NCBI GenBank assembly: GCA_941918925.1
Contig: OW799233.1
Location: 58,557,841-58,621,840, forward strand
DNA: 64,000 nt
DNA from: Phyto melanocephala
Taxonomy: Eukaryota > Arthropoda > Insecta > Diptera > Rhinophoridae
Reading direction: 5' to 3'
In this document: in pieces, positions 44,993 to 56,259 of the stretch
How positions within the stretch are numbered: the first letter of the stretch is position 1
Layout: each line of letters starts with the position of its first letter
The notes under the pieces: model-generated
Databases searched by the model: none
Seen by the model: the letters and a program-made list of their open reading frames with translations, nothing else
What the model was told of the DNA's origin: nothing
Translations under genes and position numbers: made by a program

Positions 44993-46257
44993 AAGAATGA
45001 GATCAGTGAAACCTTAACACACATTTTAATTCCACCTTTCTTCATGCACAAAAAATATAACTGTTTATGATCAAGTTTGCATTTAAAAATTTGTCAAATT
45101 ATGTGTACAAAATAATAGCATAATCGGATTATTAGTTTGTTTGAAAATGGATTCCGAAGAAAAAGTGCGTGAAAAAATAATAACAATTTTTTTAAAAAAT
45201 CCCAGTCGTACTTACAAATCTATTGCAAACGAGATAAAGGTGTCACGACAAACAGTTTCGCGTGTGATTAAAGTGTAGTATTAAAAGGAAAGCTGGAAGT
45301 GGAGCTAAAAAAGGTATAACTGACCCACAGTTAGCTTCAAAGATTGTTAGTCTTCTAAACCAAAATCCCAACCTCTCAAACCGTAAAGCCGCCTTAAAAG
45401 CAAACTGTTCCGATTAAAGATATGAAGGCCTTAAGTCCTACAAGGTTCAGAAAGTGCCAGACAAGAATTCGCAGAAAAACTTGGATGCAAAAAGTCGTGC
45501 CAAAGAACTGCTTAGAAATTTTATCAACAAATATGAGTGTTGCATTATGGATGATGAGACTTACGTTCTTGCCGACTTTTCTCAGCTCCCAGGGCGAAGT
45601 TATTATGTGGCCGATGGAAGAGGTAATGTCGATGACCAATTTAAGTTCCAAAAAAAGACAAAGTTTCCAAAGAAGTACTTAGTTTGGCAAGCTATATGCA
45701 CGTGCGGAGAAAGAAGCAGTAAATTTATTACTACTGGGACTATCAACACTGATATTTACATCAAGGAGTGCTTGCAAAAGAGGTTGCTTCCATTCATACG
45801 AAAACACAATAAGTCAACATATTTTTGGCCCGACCTAGCGTCGTGTCATTATAGTAAATCTGCAGCAGAATGGTATGAAACAAATAATATAGTGGTAGTG
45901 CCAAAAGAAGCAAATCCACCTAATTGTCCAGAACTAAGGCCCATCGAACGTTACTGGGCTTTAGTCAAAAGAGTGCTGAAGGATACAAAACAAGTTGCTA
46001 ATACTACTAAAATTTTTTCCCAGAAATGGTCTTATTCCAGCAATAAAGTTACTAAGGATACCATCAAAACCCTCATGGTCTCAATTCCGGAAAAGGTGAA
46101 ACAGTTCATCAAAAAAAGCTGAATTTTTACAAAAAGCATTAATATTTTAATTTACTGTTATTTTATTGTTAAACCACGCTATTTTCATTAAAATGGATTA
46201 ATTCGTTTCAAGGTTATTGCGTTTTATTCGTGTTAGGGTTTTATCGATCTCATTCTT
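44993..46257 (+). mobile_element. Tc1/mariner element (DD37E) nested in Harbinger
   Basis: AAGAATGAGATC begins the left end and is inverted as GATCTCATTCTT at the right, with similarity continuing to a CCTTAACAC/CCCTAACAC block. TA flanks both ends (44991-44992, 46258-46259). The 1265-bp element encodes a decayed plus-strand transposase. Confidence 0.85.
45147..46122 (+). pseudogene. Tc1/mariner transposase, decayed
   Basis: The start MDSEEKVREKIITIF opens an N-terminal helix-turn-helix (NEIKVSRQTVSRVIKV), which hits a stop at about 45278. A second frame (KRKAGSGAKKGITDPQLASK) runs to a TAA near 45415. The catalytic frame, same phase, is open from there to 46122. The DDE_3 triad is visible: Asp in CIMDDETYV, Asp in YFWPDLASCH and Glu in LRPIERYW. 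There are 37 residues between the second Asp and the Glu, making a DD37E signature. One frameshift and one nonsense change inactivate it; all three catalytic residues survive. Confidence 0.85.
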
Positions 46258-46307
46258 TAGTATATAAGAAATGGCTTTATTACAGAAATTGATTAGAGAT
46301 TATTCGC

Positions 46308-47110
46308 AATATTTTTTCTAATATTTTGGGCAATGGATAAATATTGTGGTGAGTCTAAGGATACCACATCATTATCCTGAGCGCTCAAATAATCTAAATT
46401 TTCTAAATCGCTTACTTCAGCATTGCATTTAAAATGAATGCAGATATTATGCAACGCACAGCAAAAATTTGTTATTTTAGCAGCCTTTTTTGGAGCGTAG
46501 TGCAGCTGTCTAGCACCAAGAATGCACCTCCATCTCTTGTTAAAACACCATTAATGCGTTCAACCACATTTCAACACTTGGAGTGAATTTTATTTCAACA
46601 GGCTCATCCTGGCATCTATAAGCCTCCTAGAAAAAATGCATGTTTAATTTATGAATTTTCTGTTATCAGTTAAAACTTCACCAAGAAGCCAATAATTGCT
46701 GCCACCTCTAAGGTATTCTTGCTCAAGGTGAGCACGCAATTCGCCAGAATTCCAAATAAATGAATCGTGATACGCTCCGGGATGTGCGGCATCAACGTAC
46801 TGAATCCTCAGCTCATGATCACAGACCTTTAATTTTTTGAGTTCCGTCAACACATCCAATAACGTTTGGAATGCTATACTTCACATAAAGAGCTAACGCA
46901 ACTTTCCGTTTTTGCACTTCAGTTCTGCAGAAAGTTATCTACATAGGGCGTAAATGTTCCTTATATATTAATAACTTCTGCCAGAACTTTGCTAACACTA
47001 CACTGAGCCATAGACACACCGTAATCTTTACCAATGCCCGTTTGGTACAAACCTTCAGCAAAGAAGCGGAAAGTCGCACTTAATTTCACGATTGGAGAAA
47101 TTGCAAAGGA
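46308..47110 (-). pseudogene. Harbinger transposase, decayed
   Basis: Minus-strand segments in order: VKLSATFRFFAEGLYQTGIG, YGVSMAQCSVSKVLAEVI, NVIGCVDGTQ (first catalytic Asp), YVDAAHPGAYHDSFIWNSGE (second), YWLLGEVLTD, and a C-terminal RWRCILGARQLHYAPKKAAK plus ALHNICIHF. This is the DDE_Tnp_4/HARBI1 layout. Stops and frame changes separate the parts, and the segment between the LLG and RWRC blocks is missing. Confidence 0.8.
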
Positions 47111-47576
47111 CTTACGTTTGGGCTGAATACCTTAACACGTCCAACAGATATTTGAACGCCGGTTTATTTACTCTGTAATATTTTTCTAACCTTCCAAAAG
47201 TAAAATTTACAAAGTGTGCGGCAAATCAAGTGGGTTTCTGGCGTCACATAGCATTTTCCTTTCTACCCTTTGCTTATTCTTGTGCTTCAGAGTTTTCTGC
47301 TCCAGCTATTATTATTAACAACGCTACACTAAACATTTTTGTTCACTTTTAACAATTTTTTTTATTATTTACGAATATTCACTTTTTACGCTAAAAATTA
47401 TTAGCAAATATTTTGTCAAAACAAAACAACAAAAGCAAACAGCTGACTTCGAAAATGTAAAATTCTCTCTCCCTTGTTATTCCCTTCCCCGACTGTTTAG
47501 AATAGGGGAATTTTATTCGCGGGAAAAATGAATTCCCGGGGAATTCAATTCCCTGGGAATATTTAGAATTGGGGTG

Positions 47577-48050
47577 ATAATTGTTAGTTTTTATTTATTA
47601 CAAGGACCTCATGCCGAACTATCACCACCATTAAATAATATAAAAAAGGTCAACAATTTACATATTTAATAATTAGCAACATTATTTGGGATGTGAACCC
47701 AAAATACATATAAAGTAAAGAGACAAATTTTAAAATTAATACTATGATTCCCTAATTCAAATTTCATTGAATTGTAACATATATAGGAATTTTAAATTAC
47801 ATAGTGGTATACCGATAAAGAGTGCTGATGATAAATTCGTAGCTGGTTTCAAAAATGCATACCACTCGGCTAATATCGGAAATAATTAAAAAAAAGAACA
47901 TTCCTAAAAATGATTGCACTTTAATTTAATTTGAATTATGAAATAAATAATAGAATAAATGAACTTAAGCCAAAATAAAAATGATTTACATTAAAATTTA
48001 ATATGTATATAGAAGAGTTCGAATAAAATAATATATAGTTGTACTTAAAC
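47577..48050. other. Intergenic, nothing recognised
   Basis: AT-rich DNA between the Harbinger element and the 3-prime end of shams. Confidence 0.3.
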
Positions 48051-48056
48051 TTTATT
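48051..48056 (-). terminator. Polyadenylation signal of shams
   Basis: TTTATT on the plus strand is AATAAA on the gene strand, 84 bases beyond the stop codon. Confidence 0.55.
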
Positions 48057-48139
48057 GATTCACTGTATGTATGTATATATGTATATTTTTGCAAATACTG
48101 TTTTTGGATACATAAAAAGTTAATAGTTTCGATATGATA

Positions 48140-49471
48140 CTATGTATTATAATAGTATACATTTTTAAATATTTTGTTTGCTAAAAGTATAATTTCCTTA
48201 GCAACTTTGCCACAATTTGATTTAGTTACGATCGGATCTTGTAATGCGTCCCGTAGAGGCAGCAGGAAATCGTGATATGGATTAGTATTCAATTGGTAGC
48301 TTTCTATGGCTTCAAAAGCAGCTTTAAAAAGAGGTTGTTTATTTGAATGAAAATAACCACGGTTACCATGCATAATTTTAATGCCTTCTACAGAGGCATT
48401 ACAGACACTCATGTACATGCAATGGTCCGGACGGTAATTGTACTCACAGGGCATTATAAAGAGTTTTTCTAAAAATTAAATATTTTTACACACAACAGAT
48501 ACATAAAAAGTGTTTATATAATATACCTGGATGGTAATAGAAAAGGATATTAATTATATCCTGGTCTCCCCAGGTGATGCGAAGCTTATACTCCTTGTGT
48601 ATAGGTAAAACATGGTCTTCCCATTGAAATTGCCGCATACGAGTTAAATTCATTAACATTACCCCCGAATTGACACCCAATGGGCCATAGTAGGGATGAC
48701 GGGCAAATCGATTGTACCAACCAATATTGGGATCTTCATGTTCTGGAGTAAGTGCAGCAAACTGAGATTCATTGAATCTATTAAAATACTTCCAAACATC
48801 TCCTATTGGAGACAAAAATAATATGTCTGTGTCAACATATAAAATAGATTCTAACCAAGGTAGAAGTGACTAAAATATTATATATTATTAAAAAAAATAT
48901 TTGCAACGAAATTTATTACTAATTAATTCATATCACTTACTGGTAGAAACAATCTTTGTGCAGCACATGGTTTAAATAGCGTCTTCCATTCACCGTACAA
49001 AGGAAATTGTAGAGGATATAATTCAAAATCAAATTCATCCTTTCTTAAAGAACGCCAATCGTTAAGCTTCTCATTAAAGCTGGAATGCAATTGATCTTCA
49101 GCAAAGACCAAAAAGTGTAATCTATCTCCCGAGTGATTAAAGAGTAGTGCTGACTTTATCATGACGAGCGTCTCTTGTAGTCGCTGACCACAAGCGACGA
49201 CTGCTATAAAGAAAGCTGGATGGGATCGTCTGAATAAAAATAAAATATTCCTTTAATATTGCATGCTATTCTTTTCTTAATCGCGAGTATATGCTTGTGT
49301 ATGTAATTTAAAAAGCTAAACATACTTGATGTTTTTCATACCAACTGGTACACTTATTACAGTGTGCGAAGAAAATTTTGTGAAGACATTGTAGTAGTAA
49401 TGGTGGATAATGTATAAGACAACAGCTGCTAGAAACACACTTACGACAAGAATCAATCTTCGAAACCTCAT
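48140..49471 (-). CDS. shams: Glucoside xylosyltransferase (shams orthologue), four exons
   Basis: Exons on the minus strand: 49471-49326, 49229-48941, 48869-48527 and 48468-48140, with GT-AG borders (GTATGT, GTAAGTG and GTATAT donors). The joined length is 1107 nt, 368 codons plus stop, with phases that agree. The start gives a type II signal anchor ([17 protein letters not shown], residues about 6-22). [19 protein letters not shown] opens the GT8 domain; VDTD (157-160) is the metal-binding DxD motif; [10 protein letters not shown] and WGDQDIINI follow; the last exon has [10 protein letters not shown] and IMHGNRG, diagnostic of GXYLT. In Drosophila shams adds xylose to O-glucose on Notch EGF repeats in the secretory pathway and restrains Notch signalling. 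No defect is seen. Confidence 0.9.
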
Positions 49472-49733
49472 TTCAATTATTGTAGTAGTCGCAAATATTT
49501 AATCATTTCATGTGTTTACATTCATGTCCAAAATGAAGTCTCATACACTTGTTCGCTCAAAATAAGTTACTGGATCAAGTCCAATATAAGTATATTGATA
49601 CCATTTCGACGATGCAGAAAATTATAAAACCGTTATTACCTAAAAATATATATATTTATACTAATTAACAACGAGAGTATTCAATAACTAGCTTTTAACT
49701 TGTTCATTATATTCTATTTAAAACACAAACTAA
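49472..49733. promoter_or_regulatory. Shams upstream region, half of a split divergent promoter
   Basis: About 260 bases separate the shams start codon from the foldback element's left target duplication. With 56158-56259 on the other side, these are the only non-element DNA between the two divergent genes. No TATA box or initiator was assigned. Confidence 0.4.
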
Positions 49734-49740
49734 TATTCTG

Positions 49741-52400
49741 TGATATAAAATAAATATGCAGCTGTTTAATGTTAACATTTTATATGCTAGCACACATAGT
49801 TGCCAGATTTTGCCGTTCTAGCGATTTTTAATAACCCACCTTTTGTGCCACTACAGCTCTACTTTTTATATATAAAAACTGAATAAAATATGTGATATGA
49901 TAATGAAGTTTAAAGTTTTTAGGACATCAATTTTGGAATTGTTATCTCTATGTAACGTTATTCTTAGAAACTCGTAAAGTTCTGAGATAGCATGAAATAA
50001 AAAATTGTAGTTAAAACTGATTAGCATTGAAAGTCAAAACAAATAACTGAAAAATTTTTTGTATTTTCAGAATAAAATCGGTTAGAGATTCCATTATCCA
50101 ACGATATACAAATACGGTGAACCCAAATAGTTTAAGTACAAATTTTATTTACCGAATATTACATGCATTAACATATATCTCGCGTTCAAAACAGTTCAGT
50201 TCTCTTTTAATGATTTTTCATTATTTAATGAATCAATACATATACATTTTTAGGATTGTTCTTCAAACACTATTTCTCCTAAACCCTTTTGGTTCACTAT
50301 ATAGAGATTTTAAAAAAATGGTCTTTATCGGGTAAACTACAAAAACAAAAAACGTTTTGATGCAGTATCAGTGAGGCGATCATAATAAGAGCAACTTTTA
50401 ATTGTTTTTAAATAATATCAACAATACCAAAAATTTCCTTTTTAAAAAATTGAGAAAAATTTGTGATGCCTGAGAAAAGTTTTTAAAAGTAGGAAAATAA
50501 CAAAAAAAAGATGTAGAACCGGCAAACACTTTTTTTATTTTTGTTTCCTTGTCATCGAATTTCACCTCTTTGTCTTACAATTTTTCAAGCGTAAGAGCGA
50601 ATTTTACGTAATTTTAACTATTTTAACGATTTATCTCTAAATTTTATAATAAAATTTGGAATTTATGAGGAAAGTTATCGATTTATCGCTAAAATTTATA
50701 TATAATAAAAAATATAGCTATTTTTTTAGCGATCTTGAGACCACATTTACCTTACGTTGCCGCTGCAAGTATTTACATTTAGCCTTTTTATACTTGCTCT
50801 CATCTAAGCGGAATGCCTGGAAAATGAAAATAACTTGTAATAGCCTTTTTACACTTACTCACATCTTAGCGGAATGCGTGGAAGATGTTGAAAATGAAAA
50901 AAACTTGTTTACATTTGCAACATCTTTCATCCTTCATCTTTCATCTGTCATAATATTTATTGTAAATGTTTGCGCAAATAAAAATTTAAAAAATGAATTT
51001 AAAAATTCTGTATTACTTGTATTAATTATTGCCCTTGGAGAGCAATTATTATTACAATATGCAGATTTTGTTAGAGAATGAAGATATTAAGATATTTTAT
51101 TTTATACGACATATATCAAGTCCACTCGTTGTATGTATTTTTTTTGTTTTTGGCATTTATAATTTTTTTCTAGTGATGCCATGTAAATTTTTGCAACAAT
51201 ATTTGTTTTTTCTAGTGAAGACACAAAAATAATCGAAAGATGTTGAGTGGAACAAAATGATTTAGGAACATCTTTAAAAGATGTTGAAATATGTTGACAC
51301 ACAAACACGTACAATTCATATGGGAAGATGTTAACATCTTGTTGATTTGATGAAAGATGAAAGATGTGGGCAAGTGTAAAAAGGCTATAAGCATTTGCAA
51401 CATCTTTCATCTGTCATAATTTGTATTTACGTTTGCATAATAAAAATTAAAAAAAAATGGAATTAAAAAATTCTGTAATTATTGTATTAATTATTGCCCT
51501 TGGAAACAAATTATTATTACAATATGCAGATTTCGTAAAATTTTCTTAGAGATAAAAATAACTAAAATATCCTATTTTATACGACATATTTCAAGTCCAC
51601 TCGTGGTATGTATTTTTTTTTGAGCTTGTAATTTTTTTCTAGTGATGGTATGTACTTTTTACAGCAATTTCTAGTGAAGACACTAAAATAATGGAAAGAT
51701 GTTGAGTGAAACAAAATGAGTTAGGAACATCTTTAAAAGATGTTGAAAAATGTTGACACACAAACACGTACAATTCATATGGGAAAATGTTAACATCTTG
51801 TTGATTTGATGAAAAATGTGAAAAAGTGTAAAAAGGCTATAACAATAATATAAGGCAAATCTCTTGCGCAAGTTAGTTTTTTATTTTCTTTTGAACTTGA
51901 ATTCACGTTCAGACACGGCAATTTGTATACAAAAAAATCAAAAACAAGTTTGCAGCTAACTTCAGACATAAAAATAACAATGAAAAAATACACTTGCCGA
52001 GTACAGGCAAGTGTGTACTCAAATATGGGAAATTTTCTTCCTCTTAACCCGAAATTACCCTTTTTAACCAGAAACACAAGATTTTCGCAAGTATTTGCGC
52101 AAGAGACTTGCCTAATTTGAAAGGGGTCTAAAGGGCAGACATTTTTTCAATTCTCTTTTGTTCTCTCCTGAGGCTTTTACATTTTCTTTCTTTATTTTTT
52201 CATTTACGTGGTGTTTTTGTTCAAACTATGAATATTTTAATTGATAAGACAAGTGGAAGTGAATAAGTAAAAAATCGTTTACATTTTAACTTTAAGTGTG
52301 TAACCCACAAAACTAAAATAATGATAGATTGAGAAAAATAATATGAAGCAATTAAACAAAAAAATTCAAAAAATAGAAAGATAAACGAAAAATATCCAGC
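49741..52400. repeat. Left arm of foldback
   Basis: Mirrored by 52467-56150. Landmarks: CTAGCACACATAGTTGCCAG, GGAATTTATGAGGAAAGTTA, AAGCGGAATGCCTGGAAAAT, CACTTGCCGAGTACAGGCAA and ATAAACGAAAAATATCCAGC at the inner end. Confidence 0.85.
50895..51842 (+). repeat. Tandem duplication of about 475 bp in the left arm only
   Basis: Two successive copies, each running from GCAACATCTTTCATC through ACACACAAACACGTACAATT to GTGTAAAAAGGCTATAA. The right arm has only one such segment (about 53080-53540). Confidence 0.75.
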
Positions 52401-52466
52401 TGGACAGGCAGACGAACTTTGTATGAGTGGGAAAGAGAAGGAAGAATGTGCAGTACACGACTGTAT

Positions 52467-55400
52467 GCTGGATATTTTTCGTTTATCTTTCTATTTTTTG
52501 AATTTTTTTGTTTAATTTCTTCATATTATTTTTCTCAATCTATCATTATTTTAGTTTTGTGGGTTACACACTTAAAGTTAAAATGTAAACGATTTTTTAC
52601 TAATTCACTTCCACTTGTCTTATCAATTAAAATATTCATAGTTTGAACAAAAACACCACGTAAATGAAAAAATAAAGAAAGAAAATGTAAAAGCCTCAGG
52701 AGAGAACAAAAGAGAATTGAAAAAATGTCTGCCCTTTAGACCCCTTTCAGATTAGGCAAGTCTCTTGCGCAAAGACTTGCGAAAATCTTGTGTTTCTGGT
52801 TAAAAGGGGTAATGTCGGGTTAAGAGGAAGAAAATTTCCCATATTTGAGTACACACTTGCCTGTACTCGGCAAGTGTATTTTTTCATTGTTATTTTTATG
52901 TCTGAAGTTAGCTGCAAACTTGTTTTTGATTTTTTTGTATACAAATTGCCGTGTCTGAACGTGAATTCAAGTTCAAAAGAAAATAAAAAACTAACTTGCG
53001 CAAGAGATTTGCCTTATCAGAAAGGGGACTTACTTTCGTAAATGTAAAAGGCGAGTTAGTAATACGTATACACTACTTGTTATAGCCTTTTTACACTTGT
53101 TCACATTTTTCATCAAATCAACAAGATGTCAACATTTTCCCATATGAATTGTACGTGTTTGTGTGGCAACATTTTTCAACATCTTTTAAAGATGTTCCTA
53201 ACTCATTTTGTTTCACTCAACATCTTTCCATTATTTTAGTGTCTTCACTAGAAATTGCTGTAAAAAGTACATACCATCACTAGAAAAAAATTACAAGCTC
53301 AAAAAAAAAAAATACATACCACGAGTGGACTTAAAATATGTCGTATAAAATAGGATATTTAAGTTATTTTTATCTCTAAGAAAATTTAACGAAATCTGCA
53401 TATTGTAATAATAACTTGTTTCCAAGGGCAATAATTAATACAATAATTACAGAATTTTTTAATTCCATTTTTTTTTAATTTTTATTATGCAAACGTAAAT
53501 ACAAATTATGACAGATGAAAGATGTTGCAAATGTTTACAAGTTATTTTCATTTTCCAGGCATTCCGCTTAGATGAGAGCAAGTATAAAAAGGCCAAAGGT
53601 AAATACTTGCAGTGGCAACGTAAGGTAAATGTGGTCTCAAAATCGCTAAAAAAATAGCTATATTTTTTATTATATATAAATTTTAGCGATAAATCGATAA
53701 CTTTCCTCATAAATTCCAAATTTTATTATAAAATTAAGAGATAAATCGTTAAAATAGTTAAAATTACGTAAAATTCGCTCTTACGCTTGAAAAATTGTAA
53801 GACAAAGAGGTGAAATTCGATGACAAGGAAACAAAAAGGAAAAAAGAGTTTGCCGGTTCTACATCTTTTTTTTGTTATTTTCCTACTTTTAAAAACTTTT
53901 CTCAGGCATCACAAATTTTTCTCAATTTTTTAAAAAGGAAATTTTTGGTATTGTTGAAATTATTTAAAAACAATTAAAAGTTGCTCTTATTATGATCGCC
54001 TCACTGATACTGCATCAAAACGTTTTTTGTTTTTGTAGTTTACCCGATAAAGACCATTTTTTAAAACTCTATATAGTGAACCAAAAGGGTTTAGGAGAAA
54101 TAGTGCTTGAAGAACAATCCTAAAAATGTATATGTATTGGTTCATTAAATAATGAAAAATCATTAAAAGAGAACTGAACTGTTTTGAACGCGAGATATAT
54201 GTTAATGCATGTAATATTCGGTAAATAAAATTTGTACTTAAACTATTTGGGTTCACCGTATTTGTATATCGTTGGATAATGGAATCTCTAACCGATTTTA
54301 TTCTGAAAATACAAAAAATTTTTCAGTTATTTGTTTTGACTTTCAATGCTAATCAGTTTTAACTACAATTTTTTATTTCATGCTATCTCAAGTTTCTAAG
54401 AATTCCGTTACATAGAGATAACAATTCCAAAATTGATGTCCTAAAAAAACTTTAAACTTCATTATCATATCACATATTTTATTCAGATTTTATATATAAC
54501 AAGTAAGAGCGCTATATTCGGCCGTGCCGAATCTTATATACCCTTCACAACGTGTAGTCATGCAATAACAGTAGTTTGTGTCACCATTCATCCCATATGA
54601 AATACGTACATACATATAAAAACATACATATATAGAAACATCCCATTGTAAAATTATAAATTTACGTATGTATGTTGAAAAAACAAAAAAAAAAAAAAAA
54701 TAAAAAAAAAAATTTAAAAAAAAATTAAAAAAAAAAAATTAAAAAAAAATTTAAAAAAAAAATTATTATATATATAATATATATAAAACAAAAAAAAAAA
54801 AAAAAAAAAATAATAATAAAAATATATATAATATATTAAATAAAATATAAAAAAAAAAATTAAAAAAAAATTTTAAAAATATTAAAAAAATTTTTTTTTT
54901 GGCTCAGCTGGGATTCGATGCCACGTTTTCCCTAACCAGTATACACGTTTGTTATGTATGTTGTTGTTATACCCTTCACCTGTGGTGCACAGGTATATGT
55001 ATATAGCTTTGTCATTCCGTTTGTAATTTCTACAATTTTCATTTCCGACCCCATAAAGTATATATTTTCTGAAAGCTTATGAATAGAGGAGTCGATTAAG
55101 CCCTGACCGTCTGTCCGTCTGCCCGTCTGTCCGTGTGTTGGTTGAAATCAACTTTTAGAAGCAACTATATGTTCCTCAGATCTGTATATGGTATCAATCT
55201 CTTGGAAATATCCAGGAATGAATCGCTATTGAAATTCAGCACAATCGCCCCATAACTTTCTGAGATATGAGCAAAAAACCACGACCACCTCGTTTTTTTT
55301 CACAATTACAACAACAACATACATACATACATGTAAAAAACATACCAAACAAAAAAAATTACAAAAAAAAAATATTAAAAATAAGAAAAAAATAATAAAA

Positions 55401-56150
55401 AAAACTAAAAAAAAAAAAATTTAAAAAAAAATTTAAAAAAATTTTTTAAAAAAATTTAAAAAAAATATAAAAAAAAAATAATAAAATATAAATAATATAT
55501 TAAATGAAATAAAATAAAATTTTTTTGGCTCAGCTGGGATTCGATGCCACATTTATTCTAACGTGTACGTATGCACGTATTTTATATGAGATGAATGGTG
55601 ATACAAACAATTGTTATTGCATGACTACACGTTGTGAAGGGTATATAAGATTCGGCACGGCCGAATATAGCACTGTTACTTGTTGTAATGTTGTTTTTGT
55701 GAAAAAAAAATCGAGGTGGTCGTGGGTTTTTGCTCATATCTCAGTTGTTTATGTACCGATGTTTCTGATTTTCAATACCAATCTACTCCCGAATATTTAT
55801 GATATTTTAATAACTCACCCGAGTCCAAGCGATGTCGGGGGGCTTCAAAAAGTTGATTTCAACATACACACGGACAGACAGACAGACTGACAGGGCTTAA
55901 TCGACTCCCCTATTCATAAGCTTTCAGAAAATATATACTTTATGGGGTCGGAAATGAAAATTGTAGAAATTTCACACGGAAAGACAAACCTATATATACC
56001 CTTTTTCACTGTGTGAAGGGTATAAAAAGTAGAACTGTAGTGGCACAAAAGGTGGGTTATTAAAAATCGCTAGAACGGTAAAATCTGGCAACTTTATGTG
56101 CTAGCATATAAAATGTTAACATTAAACAGCTGCATATTTATTTTATATCA
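52467..56150. repeat. Right arm of foldback (with later insertion)
   Basis: Reverse complement of the left arm, interrupted at 54497-56031 by dispersed repeats B and A. Confidence 0.85.
54497..56031 (+). repeat. Family B repeat with a reversed family A copy inside
   Basis: The family B head, A-rich block and GGCTCAGCTGGGATTCGATG run 54497-54968. A complete reversed family A copy occupies about 54969-55682. Family B then resumes with TGTAATGTTGTTTTTGTG and ends in the CACTGTGTGAAGGGTATAAA tail at 56031. The intact copy at 58658-59512 shows the unbroken order. Confidence 0.75.
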
Positions 56151-56259
56151 TATTCTGTGATGAAAACTGAACATACCGAACATACCATTTCGCTATAAAC
56201 GAAAAAAAAATCTAAAAATAGTTTCTTTAAAAACAGAAGTATTGAAGTAAAGGAGAAAT

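Larger units (their letters stand above)
44534..47576 (-). mobile_element. PIF/Harbinger element with 3-bp TSD
   Basis: The ends are CACCCCAATTCTAAATA (left) and its inverse at the right, each followed by TCCC-rich subterminal blocks (TTCCCTGGGAAT and similar). ATA lies outside both ends (44531-44533, 47577-47579), a 3-bp duplication as expected for Harbinger. A minus-strand Harbinger transposase relic lies in its right half and a Tc1/mariner element in its left half. Confidence 0.8.
49741..56150. mobile_element. Giant foldback element, 6.4 kb, 7-bp TSD
   Basis: The left end TGATATAAAATAAATATGCA is exactly inverted at the right end. The mirror symmetry continues through the whole element to a 66-base centre at 52401-52466. 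TATTCTG lies on both sides (49734-49740 and 56151-56157). Each arm is over 2 kb once later insertions are discounted. Open frames of up to 141 codons (50656-51081) occur in both arms but match no domain. No transposase is present, so it would have moved by supplied enzyme. Confidence 0.8.

Noticed and set aside
50656..51081. 141-codon frame in the foldback arm
   Set aside because: It recurs in the other arm with a different end, has no recognised domain, and the left version depends on the tandem duplication; treated as chance in repeat DNA.
54497..56031. Possible CRISPR-like or satellite array from the spaced repeats
   Set aside because: The blocks are two nested dispersed repeats in opposite orientation, not regular repeat-spacer units, and the genome is eukaryotic.
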